Assembly: GCA_032251435.1 (NCBI GenBank)
Contig: JAVVEH010000013.1
Location: forward strand, 1 to 64,000
Source of the DNA: JAVVEH01 sp032251435
GTDB taxonomy: Bacteria > Verrucomicrobiota > Lentisphaeria > Oligosphaerales > MVZH01
Direction: 5' to 3'
Length of the DNA: 64,000 nucleotides
A model generated the notes under the pieces. The model saw nothing but the letters and a program-made list of their open reading frames with translations, did no database searches and was not told where the DNA came from. Within the stretch, counting starts at the first letter, position 1; each line of letters starts with the position of its first letter. This document shows positions 7,707 to 16,897 of the stretch, in pieces. Made by a program: the position numbers and the translations under genes.

Positions 7707-10700
7707 ATGAAACACGCGGCGTATGCGGGACTATTGACAGCATGGATGATTGTGACGGTGTCGGCTTTGGCGGCTGACATACTTACCGAGGGGCACGCGG
7801 CGGGACAATGGACCATGGATTTCGAGGCGGCGAAGGCGTACGCCACCGAGAAGGGAAAACCAATGTTTATCGCTTTTTCCGGCAGCGACTGGTGCGGCTG
7901 GTGCAAGCTGATGGATCGGCAGGTCTTTCAAAAAGAAGCCTGGATCGATTTCGCGAAAAAAAACCTGACCTTGGTTTTGATCGACTTTCCCCATGACGCG
8001 ACGCTCATCCCGGCGAAATACATTCAGCGGAATAGCGCCTTAAAGGAAAAGTTTGACGTGAAGGGGTACCCGACGTATGTCCTTCTTGACGCTGAAACCG
8101 GGGCCGAAACAGGCCGTTTTGGAGCGGGCCGGGATAAAACACCCGACATGATGATTTCTGAAGTGAGCGACGCGCTGGGGCTGGCGCGCGGGGCCGAGCC
8201 TGTGGCGGAATTTTCCACCGCTGTCAAACACGAAGAAAATATCGTCAACGCGCTGCGGGAATTCAGCGCCGCCCCCCCCGGTGACAGGAAAAAACTCGCG
8301 GGTCCGACGTTGGCCGCCTTGTCGATGACACTCACCAAAGATCCGGTGTTGCTCGTATTACTGGACCCCCAGGTGACCGTCGCCATGATTCCTTACTTGA
8401 ACTTGAAGGAACTGGGGGTTCTGGCGGAGCTTTTGACAAAAGCCCGTAAAGCCGGCACGCCGATTGACGAATTTCAAGCGGAACTGGCCCGCCTGGCCAT
8501 CGACCAGAAAGACAGTCTGTCAACGATCCGCGGTCTGATGTTTGTCTATAACAGCCTGGGAGAACCCGCCGCCGGTTTGGCGTTGCTTCCGGACATTGAC
8601 GTGCTTAAACAGGTTGAGACCGCGGGGCAGGCCAAGGAATTTCTTGTGGTTCTGAAGCAGGTGGGAAAACCGAAAACGGCCCTGGAACTCGCCTTTCACA
8701 TGCAGACCACCGCCGCGGCCGCCGCGGACAAGGCGGCCTTTTGCATGGAGATTCTGAGCATGGCGGATCATGCTGATGAGGTGTTTCTACAGGCATGGCT
8801 GACGGCGGTCGCGCGGGACACGGTTCTGCTCGACGCCCTGCGTGAGGAACTCGGCAAACAGGCCACCGCCAGCGGGGCGCAAAATAACGCGGGCGCGCGG
8901 ATCCGCAGTCTCATGGGGCACGCCAGGATCGTCAACCGTTTGGGGCTGATCATTCCCGACAAGATGCTCGCCAGACAATATCTCCGGCATTGGCAATTTG
9001 AATTCGCCACGGCGTTGGCACGATCTCAAAGCGCCCCCGAAACGCCGCCGGTCCGCACATCGCGCCCCAGGCCGACCCCGCCTTTTGTTCCTTTCCAGAG
9101 ACTTGTCGAGGCGAAGTTGTCACCCGAATGCGTGGCTCTTCTGCCCCGGGAAGAAGCTGACCTGCACCGCTTCCAAGTCGCCGTGAGCCGTTTGAAGTCG
9201 GGACGGTTTGACGAGGAGTCGCTGCTGGACGTGATCGCGTTTAACGATCGTTATCCCGACAGCGTGGCGAGCCACTGCGCCGCGTTTGTGACGGATTGGG
9301 CGAAAACGGTCAATCCCAACAAGGAGCGGCCGCGGACGGGGTTTCAGTCCGGCGCTCCCCCGACGGGTATTCCGTTAACCCGCGCCCGGCAGGAAAAAAA
9401 TATCGCCGAGTGCGCGCGGTTGTTTGAAGTGATGCGCGGCGGCGGCGTGGTTTTGCCGGATGATATTATTCTCGGCGGATTCCGCGCGTGCTTTAGCAAA
9501 GCGGAAATTATTTCGCGGGAAGATGTGTTCCGGGTGTTTCCCGATGTGGCGGCGTTGGGTGACGAATTTATTGTCAAACTCGCGGCGGATGTGATTCGCG
9601 AACTGCGGGAAAACTGGATTAACGCTGATAACCGACAGGTGTTGCAGGAACAATACGCCACCAACCGGACGGCCGCGGACATTGACAACGAGACAGTCCG
9701 CGCTTACCGCGGAATGATCGAGCTGGTCCGGGAGCGTCTGACTCTGAGCCCGGAATCCATTCCCCTGCGGAACGTGATGGCGGCGCTGTCGTTTGATCTG
9801 GCGGAATTTTCCAAGGCGGCGGGGCTCGCCACCCTTGAGGAATACACCGAATTACGTGACAACACGTTTCGGATGTTTGAGGAATGTTACACCATTTATC
9901 AAGCCGGGCTGCCGGATTTAAGCCCCAGTCACTATTCCGTTGATTATCTGAAATATTGGTTCAGCGCGGTGTTCGGGGCCAGTGATCTCAGCGCGGTGGA
10001 TGTCAATCTGGAGGGGGATCTCACACAACTCGAGCGAGTCAAAGCCAGCCTCGATGGCATGGCCGAACCGTATCGGGACACCCACAAGACCCTCTTTGGC
10101 CAGTGGATTGTCAGCCAGTGGGGAGGACTTAAACCGCATGTCAAGCTCAATGTTTTGCAATCAACCCTTGAGGTGCTGGGTGAGCATGATTCCGTGGCCG
10201 CGCTGGTGAACCGCATGGCTATGTATCAAGAGTTGCTGCGTGAAATCAAGTTATACGCCGAGGTGGACGGTCCGACCCGGGTGGGGGCGGGGCGGCCATT
10301 TGGTTTGGTGCTTAAATTGAGGCACACCGACGCCTTGGAACGCGAGGCGGGCGGTTTTTCAAAATACATCCAGAATCAGCAGCAACCCTATCCGAGGGCG
10401 CGCGCCCAAGTGGACTACCGCAACAATTTCGCCCGGAATATCAGCACGGCGTTGAAGGATCATTTTGACATCATCGGGATCACCTGGATGGATCAGTCGG
10501 TCCGTTCCGTCGAAATTGAGCAACCGCATTGGCGGGAAACGCCCTTGGCTTATGTCTCTCTGAAAGCCCTTGACGCGACCGTGGACCGGATTCCGTCCAT
10601 TCAATTGGATATGGATTTCCGGGATGACACCGGGCAGGTTGTTCTGCCGGTTCTCTCCAACACCATGATCATCGACGCCGCCACGGCGAATCCTCCGCCC

Positions 10701-11417
10701 CGGCCGGTGGCGAACGTCGACATTCATCTCATCCTCGACACTCGTCAGGCCGGGGAAGGGGAGTTGAAGCTGGATGTGGTCATGAAAGGTGAAGGCATTC
10801 TGCCCAATCCGGACTCGATTCTAAAGCTTCCAGCGGCTTACTCATTCGGTTCCGGGGCCGATGTGGCGGGTTTGGTGCTGAAACTGGAGCAGCGCGATGC
10901 CGCCGTCATTCCCCACAGTGAGCAGAACGCCACCTATCCCGTCAAATGGGCCGGCGCGCCATGGAATAACCAATTCACCTTCCCCGATGTCACCTTTGAC
11001 GGCGCCACGGTCACCTATGAGATATACAGCGACGCGGATATCGTTCCCGCCGACAAGACGGTGTCTATCGGCACGGTGGAGTCAAACGCCTGGATCACCC
11101 GGTTTTGGGCGGTTCCCGCCGTGATGTTGGCGGTCACCGCGCTGGGTGTTTTTTGGCTGAGGCGTAAAAAACAAGGGCCGGCGGTGGAAACCGCCACCAC
11201 CTTCACGCCGCCGTCAGAGGTGAACGGGTTGTCGGTCCTTTCCTTGCTTGAACGCCTGCGGCGGAGCGGCTGTCTCACCTCTGAGGACGAGCGCCGCGAG
11301 CTGTCCGCGGATGTCCGTGAAATCGAGGAAGCGTGCTTTTCCGTCGATAAAAAAAGAGACATTAATCTTGGCGCGTTCGCAACAAAGTGGCTGGAGCGCG
11401 TGTCCGAGAGCGCTTGA
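7707..11417 (+). CDS. Giant thioredoxin-BatD-like membrane protein
   Basis: 1,236 residues, start supported by AAAGGAG. A signal peptide (residues 1-22) leads into a thioredoxin-like domain (about 30-150) with active site DWCGWCK, the cis-proline in KGYPTYVLLD, and a thioredoxin-like end. A very long, mostly helical region of unknown family follows (about 170-850), then beta-rich domains (about 850-1120), one membrane helix (about 1133-1150, WAVPAVMLAVTALGVFW) and a cytoplasmic helical tail. The last third resembles BatD (oxygen-tolerance) architecture. It fills the BatD slot of the operon, so a redox sensing or disulfide role at the envelope is plausible but inferred. It is about twice the usual BatD length. 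Confidence 0.75.
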   Translation: MKHAAYAGLLTAWMIVTVSALAADILTEGHAAGQWTMDFEAAKAYATEKGKPMFIAFSGSDWCGWCKLMDRQVFQKEAWIDFAKKNLTLVLIDFPHDATLIPAKYIQRNSALKEKFDVKGYPTYVLLDAETGAETGRFGAGRDKTPDMMISEVSDALGLARGAEPVAEFSTAVKHEENIVNALREFSAAPPGDRKKLAGPTLAALSMTLTKDPVLLVLLDPQVTVAMIPYLNLKELGVLAELLTKARKAGTPIDEFQAELARLAIDQKDSLSTIRGLMFVYNSLGEPAAGLALLPDIDVLKQVETAGQAKEFLVVLKQVGKPKTALELAFHMQTTAAAAADKAAFCMEILSMADHADEVFLQAWLTAVARDTVLLDALREELGKQATASGAQNNAGARIRSLMGHARIVNRLGLIIPDKMLARQYLRHWQFEFATALARSQSAPETPPVRTSRPRPTPPFVPFQRLVEAKLSPECVALLPREEADLHRFQVAVSRLKSGRFDEESLLDVIAFNDRYPDSVASHCAAFVTDWAKTVNPNKERPRTGFQSGAPPTGIPLTRARQEKNIAECARLFEVMRGGGVVLPDDIILGGFRACFSKAEIISREDVFRVFPDVAALGDEFIVKLAADVIRELRENWINADNRQVLQEQYATNRTAADIDNETVRAYRGMIELVRERLTLSPESIPLRNVMAALSFDLAEFSKAAGLATLEEYTELRDNTFRMFEECYTIYQAGLPDLSPSHYSVDYLKYWFSAVFGASDLSAVDVNLEGDLTQLERVKASLDGMAEPYRDTHKTLFGQWIVSQWGGLKPHVKLNVLQSTLEVLGEHDSVAALVNRMAMYQELLREIKLYAEVDGPTRVGAGRPFGLVLKLRHTDALEREAGGFSKYIQNQQQPYPRARAQVDYRNNFARNISTALKDHFDIIGITWMDQSVRSVEIEQPHWRETPLAYVSLKALDATVDRIPSIQLDMDFRDDTGQVVLPVLSNTMIIDAATANPPPRPVANVDIHLILDTRQAGEGELKLDVVMKGEGILPNPDSILKLPAAYSFGSGADVAGLVLKLEQRDAAVIPHSEQNATYPVKWAGAPWNNQFTFPDVTFDGATVTYEIYSDADIVPADKTVSIGTVESNAWITRFWAVPAVMLAVTALGVFWLRRKKQGPAVETATTFTPPSEVNGLSVLSLLERLRRSGCLTSEDERRELSADVREIEEACFSVDKKRDINLGAFATKWLERVSESA

Positions 11418-11490
11418 TCGTGATCAGCTAAACCATGCCGCGCGGCGCGGCGATCCTTGGTTATGGGAGTTTTTTGTGAGGTGTGAAACG

Positions 11491-12918
11491 ATGAGTTCAG
11501 TCAATGGTTCCCCGTTACGAGCGGTTTCTTACATGACCATGGCGGGTTTTTTGCTCGCCCTGCTGATGACCAGCGGCTGCGCCGGACTTGGTCGCGGGCA
11601 GTCGTTCGCGGGCACCGCGCGGTCTGATTTAATCCGGGTGACGGGGAAAAAACAAGCTCACCTTGTTCATGTCGCGGTGAAAACCGTCACGCCGGAAAGA
11701 AACAGGCGCGTGGGAACAATGATTTTCAAGACACCGGCTTCAACCCAAACGGCGGAATACACCGGCATCACGGTGGCTGACGGGAACTATGTTCTTGTTC
11801 CGGCTAAGCTTGACCAAGACAGCATGAAGGATGTCAGCGTCTGGATCGGTGAGGAAGACAGCGCCGCGGCGTTCATCGCTTACGAGAAGCAACTGGGCAT
11901 GTCCATCATTCAAATCAAAACCGACAAGCGGCTTCCTGTCTTGTCGTTGACACCGCGGTCGGAGGCGCCGTCAGGGCAATGGCTCGCGGTCGCCAACACC
12001 TCGGGTGAAAACGATTATTTCATGCCCAGGACGGGGCTTTACATGGTTTGCGGCCGCCGCCCGACTTTTTACCCGGAACTTGTCATCGACGGAATTGGTG
12101 TCGCGAACCGGGGGGCGCCATTGCTCGACCGCCGCGCCCGGCCTGTGGCCATTGTCACGTCGCCTGGCACGGCGGTCGCGCTTTCCGAGGCGTTTTGCGC
12201 GGATCTGTCGCTGTTCATCAACAAGTCCTCGTTGGGCGAACCAGAAGATGAAGAAGACGATCAAGGCCGTCTGGGCATCTGCCTCCAGCCCATAAACAAA
12301 GATCACGCGAAGTTCTTGGGTGTGGACAGGAGCTCCCTTTGGGTGACGCATGTTCTCCCCGATTCCGCGGCGGCCAAGGCGGGCCTGCGAAATGGTGACT
12401 TAATTGTCGCCTTCGATGGTGAGCCGTTGCGTTATTCGGGCGATCGGACCCGCAAAGATTTTAACTGGCGGCTGGCGGGCAAGAAGCTCGACCCGTTTTC
12501 ATTGACGGTTTGGCGGGATGGCGAGACACTCACGCGCTCGTGCCGTAGTGACCGCCGACCGGAACCGGTGGAATTTCAGAGCGAGGAGTTGGGGGTTGTC
12601 GTCCGGGAGATTGACGAGAACGCTTACGCGCACAAAAACCTGGCCGTTCGTGATGGCGTGCTTGTCACCCGGGTGCTGCCCGGAAGCCCCGCGTCGACGA
12701 GCAGCACATTCGGCAAGTCATTGATTCAGACTGATGATGTCATTGTGGAACTCAACGGTGTTCCCACCCCGGATGTCTCACGTTTCAGAAAAGTGTTGGA
12801 GGATGTCCGGATCGCGCGGCCGCACGCCGTCCTGGTCAAATACCAACGCGGCCGACTTTCCGGGTACGCCGGCCTCAATCTTACTATTGGCAGTATCAGC
12901 AATGGAGCCGCACAGTGA
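11491..12918 (+). CDS. HtrA-like lipoprotein pseudoprotease with two PDZ domains
   Basis: 475 residues from the ATG at 11491, which follows GAGGTG. The signal ends in a lipobox (LLMTSGC, Cys near residue 33), so it is a lipoprotein. The next 200 residues have the order of a chymotrypsin-like HtrA domain, but the catalytic stations are altered. VLVPA stands where the His strand (LTNAHV-like) belongs, YEKQLGMSIIQIK where the Asp strand belongs, and GVANRGAPLLDRR where GNSGGPL belongs. Two PDZ domains follow (about 260-350 and 365-465). A non-enzymatic regulator or substrate adaptor for the protease encoded next is likely. Its stop and the next GTG overlap (GTGA). Confidence 0.75.
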   Translation: MSSVNGSPLRAVSYMTMAGFLLALLMTSGCAGLGRGQSFAGTARSDLIRVTGKKQAHLVHVAVKTVTPERNRRVGTMIFKTPASTQTAEYTGITVADGNYVLVPAKLDQDSMKDVSVWIGEEDSAAAFIAYEKQLGMSIIQIKTDKRLPVLSLTPRSEAPSGQWLAVANTSGENDYFMPRTGLYMVCGRRPTFYPELVIDGIGVANRGAPLLDRRARPVAIVTSPGTAVALSEAFCADLSLFINKSSLGEPEDEEDDQGRLGICLQPINKDHAKFLGVDRSSLWVTHVLPDSAAAKAGLRNGDLIVAFDGEPLRYSGDRTRKDFNWRLAGKKLDPFSLTVWRDGETLTRSCRSDRRPEPVEFQSEELGVVVREIDENAYAHKNLAVRDGVLVTRVLPGSPASTSSTFGKSLIQTDDVIVELNGVPTPDVSRFRKVLEDVRIARPHAVLVKYQRGRLSGYAGLNLTIGSISNGAAQ

Positions 12919-14723
12919 TCAGATACGCATTCAGCATACTTTTAGTTGGTCAGCTTTCTTACGTCGTCCGGGCGCAAGAGGCGACACATGTCATACCCGA
13001 TGCCATTGTCCAGAAAGTCGGTCCCTCTGTCGTCGCGATACAGCATCGCCGGGCGGGGGGAAGTGGCTTCATTATTTCGGCTGATGGCTATATTCTCAGC
13101 AATGGTCACGTCGTGACGCGGAATGATCCGGAATTTCCAACGGAAGCTGAAGAGTCTGTCACAGTCATTCTTGATGACGAGCGGAAATACTCCGCGACGG
13201 TTATCGGTTTCTCAATGGATCCGGATGTCTCTCTGCTCAAAATCAATCCGGACGAGCCCCTGAAACCGGTGGAGTTCGCGGATTCACGGCGGGTGACGAC
13301 CGGGCAGAAGTGCTTTGCCGTCGGCACACCGGTCGGTTTGAAACGGACCTTTACCAGCGGTATCTTGAGCAACGTGGACCGCGCTGACCTGGGCACATTC
13401 ACGAAAGTGCTGCAAACGGACGCGGCCATCAATCAGGGCAACAGCGGGGGGCCGTTGTTTGATGAAAACGGCCGCGTTCTGGGCATCAACACCTATGCCA
13501 GGGGGGGCAATAATCTCGGCTTCACCATTCCCATTCATGTCGCCTTGACCTTGAAGGATCATTTTTTAGCGCATGGCCGGTTTGTCCGTTCCGGGTTCTG
13601 GTTTTGTCTGCTGGGCGAGACCTATGACGAACTGGCGGAAACGCTGGGGGTTTCCGGGGGTGTCATCGTGCACCATGTGGAACCCGGCACGACTGTCGCG
13701 GAGGCGGGGTTGCGGTCAGGTGATGTCATTGTGGCCGTCGATGGCGCGCCTTGCGCGCCCCGTACCCATGCCGAGTTCCTTGACTTTAACTGGGACCTTT
13801 CGACTCGGGAACCGGGGACGACCGTTCAGGTGACGGTTTCGCGTGACGAGGGCGGAAAACGCGTCCCGGTCAGCTTGCGGCTGCCGGTGTCCGAGTTTGA
13901 TCAAGTTCCCCCCGGCGGACTTCAGCCAGGAAACTTAATCACGTATTCCTATCAAGCGTTGGGCTTTGGGTATCAGGAAATCGCCCTGCTGACGCGGATT
14001 TATTACAACTTGACTGACCATCAAGGAGTTATTGTGACGGGCGTGGATGGCAACAGCGCCGCCGCCGAGGCCGGCATCGGTCATTATGACATCATTACGC
14101 ATATTAACGATGAACCGGTGACAGACGTGGCCTCGTTTGAGCGCCTGCTGGAAGCGCGGCTGGCTGACCGGACACCCGTGATTCCGATGACCATTCAGCG
14201 GCGCAGCCACACGTACCGGACGGCCTTGGCTCCCCGCTATGAGCTTGGTGGCAAAACCGCCGTCGCGCTTGTCCCGCGGGGCGGGTTTGAATACCTAGAA
14301 ATGCTGCGCCGGGAATTGCTCGCGGACGGCGCGGATGTTGTCATCCGAACGGTTGAGCCCGGCGCCTTCAGCGCCGCCGATATTGATCTGGAAGATGTGG
14401 ACATGGTGGTTCTTTGTGACAGCGCCCCATCCTCGGAGCTGATCACGAATGAGGAGGTCTTCACCGTGATCAGGGCGGCGCATGCGAAGGAACGTGTCCT
14501 CGCCGCGGTCGGCGCGTCTTCATTGGCCTTGGTCAAGGCTGAGCCCGCGCTGCTTGATAAACGCGTGACGACAAGCCCTGACGCGGCGGGAGACGCGGTG
14601 AAACTGGGGGCGACTTACACGGGCAAGGATGTCGAAGAAGAGTCAAAAATTGTCACAACCACGGGCCGAAACCGCCGGGTCATGAAGATGTTTGTCAAAA
14701 AACTGGCTGAAACCGCCCGGTGA
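12915..14723 (+). CDS. HtrA/DegP-like serine protease with PDZ domains and a C-terminal DJ-1-like domain
   Basis: 602 residues from a GTG that overlaps the previous stop. A signal peptide precedes a trypsin-like domain (about 25-215) with the full triad: His in LSNGHVV, Asp in MDPDVSLLKI, Ser in GNSGGPL. Two PDZ domains follow (about 225-310 and 340-430). The last 160 residues read like a DJ-1/PfpI fold: a VALVPRGGFEYLEM start, VDMVVLCDSA where PGG is usual, and VLAAVGASSLALV where the nucleophile elbow AxCHG is usual, then KRVTTSP. The cysteine is absent, so this domain is probably non-enzymatic. It acts in the periplasm and closes the Bat operon. Confidence 0.82.
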   Translation: MIRYAFSILLVGQLSYVVRAQEATHVIPDAIVQKVGPSVVAIQHRRAGGSGFIISADGYILSNGHVVTRNDPEFPTEAEESVTVILDDERKYSATVIGFSMDPDVSLLKINPDEPLKPVEFADSRRVTTGQKCFAVGTPVGLKRTFTSGILSNVDRADLGTFTKVLQTDAAINQGNSGGPLFDENGRVLGINTYARGGNNLGFTIPIHVALTLKDHFLAHGRFVRSGFWFCLLGETYDELAETLGVSGGVIVHHVEPGTTVAEAGLRSGDVIVAVDGAPCAPRTHAEFLDFNWDLSTREPGTTVQVTVSRDEGGKRVPVSLRLPVSEFDQVPPGGLQPGNLITYSYQALGFGYQEIALLTRIYYNLTDHQGVIVTGVDGNSAAAEAGIGHYDIITHINDEPVTDVASFERLLEARLADRTPVIPMTIQRRSHTYRTALAPRYELGGKTAVALVPRGGFEYLEMLRRELLADGADVVIRTVEPGAFSAADIDLEDVDMVVLCDSAPSSELITNEEVFTVIRAAHAKERVLAAVGASSLALVKAEPALLDKRVTTSPDAAGDAVKLGATYTGKDVEEESKIVTTTGRNRRVMKMFVKKLAETAR

Positions 14724-14804
14724 GACGCGCGCGGCGGGCGAGCGGCGGCGGTACTGACAAAAAAAGCTATGAAAACCGTCCGAAAAGACGAGACGGGGGG
14801 AAGC

Positions 14805-16115
14805 TTATTCCTCGTACCCTTGCGCTTTTTTGAGCAAGTCCAATGCGGGTCTATGCCCTTTCATCGCGGCTTTTTTAAGATAGAAGCGTCCTTTTTCAGG
14901 GTTGGCTTCCACCCCGACACCGTCCACCAGGCACCGGCCCAAGGCGCAAAGCCCGGCCACATTGTCCCGTGCCGCTGAGCGTGTGTACCACCGGACGGCC
15001 TCCGCCGGGTCGGTTTTTCCCCCAAAGCCTTTTTCCGCGATGTAGCCCAAGTTATACATGGCCTGTCCGTCGCCCTGATCGGCGGCCATGGTGAAGTAAG
15101 CCGCCGCCTTGTCCACATCCTGAGGCACGCCATGACCGGCTAAATACAGCGACCCCAAGGCGATTTGTCCTTCAGCGCTGTTATTATCGACGGCTTTCTC
15201 GTACCAGCTCACCGCCTTTTTCAGGTCAACATCAATACCAGTTCCGGTTTGAAAGCGTTTGCCGATTTCAACCATGGCCGGGACGCTGCCGGCGGCGGCC
15301 GCCGCGTGATACCACCGCATGGCGTCACGATCACTTTTTTTCAGTCCCCGTCCCTCACTGTAACACTGGGCGAATTGAAACATCGCCTCCCGCTCTCCTT
15401 TTTCAGCGGCCAGCCACAACCAGTTGACCATTTCGCCGTAATCTTTGGGCACGCCGACACCGTCCCGGTAACATTCAGCCAGCGCCAATTGCGCTTTGCC
15501 GTCACCGTTTTTAGCGGCCTCCACAAGAAACCGGGTGGCTTGGCCGATATTCTCCTTGGTTCCGATTCCCTTGCGGAAAAATTCTGAAATTTTCCGCATC
15601 GCGGCTGTGTTTCCCTCATTCGCGGCCAACAGATAAAAATGCAACGCCCGTTCCATTTCATTTTTCCGTTCATATGAAATCGCCGCGTTAATCATGGCTT
15701 TAAGGATTCCCTTTTCAGCGGCTTTGGCGAACCACGTCAAGGCTTCTTCGGGATCCGCGGGAACGCCGGTACCGGTCTCAAGGCAAATGGCGTAATTAAA
15801 CTGGCCGTTCGCGTTGCCATTGACCGCCGCCTCTTTGAACCAGCGCGCCGCTTCAACCGGATTCGGCTTATTGTCAACGGTGCCTTCCAAGTAAAGTTTT
15901 CCCAAGGCCACCTGGGCGTTTGGGCTGCCGTCCCCGGCCATTTTCAACAGCGTCTCAACCGATTGTTCAGTTGTGAATTTTTCACCTTCAACAACCTTTT
16001 CCTCCTTGGGCTTTTTATCTTTTCCCACGCCCGGAATCCAGTCGAACCAGCCGGCGGACGCGAGAAGCGGTGACAGCGCGAGAACAAAAACCAAGTGATG
16101 GTGTTTGACGTTCAT
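14805..16115 (-). CDS. Exported Sel1-repeat (TPR-like) protein
   Basis: About 436 residues. A signal peptide is followed by roughly ten Sel1-like repeats, each of about 36 residues with the recurring pattern AxxxLGxxYxxGxGVxxDxxxAxxWxxxAA. I chose the ATG at 16115: it follows CTGGAGA, gives a clean signal sequence (MNVKHHHLVFVLALSPLL) and overlaps the methyltransferase stop as ATGA. A longer frame to 16190 is not convincing. Sel1 proteins are protein-interaction scaffolds; the partner is unknown. It is last in a three-gene minus-strand operon and converges with the Bat operon. Confidence 0.9.
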   Translation of the reverse strand: MNVKHHHLVFVLALSPLLASAGWFDWIPGVGKDKKPKEEKVVEGEKFTTEQSVETLLKMAGDGSPNAQVALGKLYLEGTVDNKPNPVEAARWFKEAAVNGNANGQFNYAICLETGTGVPADPEEALTWFAKAAEKGILKAMINAAISYERKNEMERALHFYLLAANEGNTAAMRKISEFFRKGIGTKENIGQATRFLVEAAKNGDGKAQLALAECYRDGVGVPKDYGEMVNWLWLAAEKGEREAMFQFAQCYSEGRGLKKSDRDAMRWYHAAAAAGSVPAMVEIGKRFQTGTGIDVDLKKAVSWYEKAVDNNSAEGQIALGSLYLAGHGVPQDVDKAAAYFTMAADQGDGQAMYNLGYIAEKGFGGKTDPAEAVRWYTRSAARDNVAGLCALGRCLVDGVGVEANPEKGRFYLKKAAMKGHRPALDLLKKAQGYEE

Positions 16116-16897
16116 TTTTTCTCCAGTTTTTGAGCTAGGATGATAAGGACCGCGGGAACGCGTGAAAGTTGTGGATACAGGTGATGCCAAGCTTCGCTGT
16201 AATAGGGGACTTGGGCCGCTATCTCGTCAGCCGTCAGACTGTCCACGGGCAACGGCGGGGGTTCCAGTAAGCGGCGGACCGCCAGACCCGCTTGATGCAA
16301 TGACTCCACCAGTGACGATATGGTGACCGGCGAGCATGTTGTTTGATGTCCCTTTTCGGACCGCCGTGAATCCACGGGAGGGGAGAAGTAGTTTTCGAGC
16401 AGCAATGCGAGTTCCCCATCTTCAAAATCAGCCCATTCGTGGGCGAACAACGGGTGGGCTGTTGAGAAAAGAAGCTGCCCGCCGGGGCGCAAATAGTCAG
16501 CCGCGAACCGCAGCGCCCGCCCTTGATCTTTTAAAAAGGGCAGGGCGTAAGCGGAGTGAACCAAGTCAAATTGATCGCGCCAGTCGGGATTCAGCACATC
16601 CATATCCCAGGTTTGAAAGCTGATGTCGACGGCGTGTTTCCCCGCCAGACTCCGGGCGTGGTCAATTTGCTCGGTGGAGTAGTCCGCGGCGGCGCAGACC
16701 GCTCCCCGGGCCGCGAGGTAAATGGAGTTTTGCCCGCCCCCGCATCCCAGTTCAAGGCATCTGAGACCGGCGAGGGGGCGGGGCAGCAAGCCCAGGTCAT
16801 CGTCTCCCGGCAGCAATGGGCCGTAGTGGAAGTGGTCACAAGACACCTGGGTGACGCGGTGGTACTCAGCGGAAATGTCGTCCCAGTAATTGGTCAT
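16112..16897 (-). CDS. Class I SAM-dependent methyltransferase
   Basis: 261 residues with the methyltransferase motif I at LELGCGGGQNSIYLA (about 48-62), an acidic motif II (AAADYSTEQ), motif post-I, and DLVHSAYALPFL as motif IV. This is the UbiE/type-11-like fold; the substrate cannot be read. Its start overlaps the upstream lipoprotein stop (ATGA) and its stop overlaps the Sel1 gene start, so the three genes are translationally coupled. No signal peptide is visible, so it is cytoplasmic. Confidence 0.88.
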   Translation of the reverse strand: MTNYWDDISAEYHRVTQVSCDHFHYGPLLPGDDDLGLLPRPLAGLRCLELGCGGGQNSIYLAARGAVCAAADYSTEQIDHARSLAGKHAVDISFQTWDMDVLNPDWRDQFDLVHSAYALPFLKDQGRALRFAADYLRPGGQLLFSTAHPLFAHEWADFEDGELALLLENYFSPPVDSRRSEKGHQTTCSPVTISSLVESLHQAGLAVRRLLEPPPLPVDSLTADEIAAQVPYYSEAWHHLYPQLSRVPAVLIILAQKLEKK

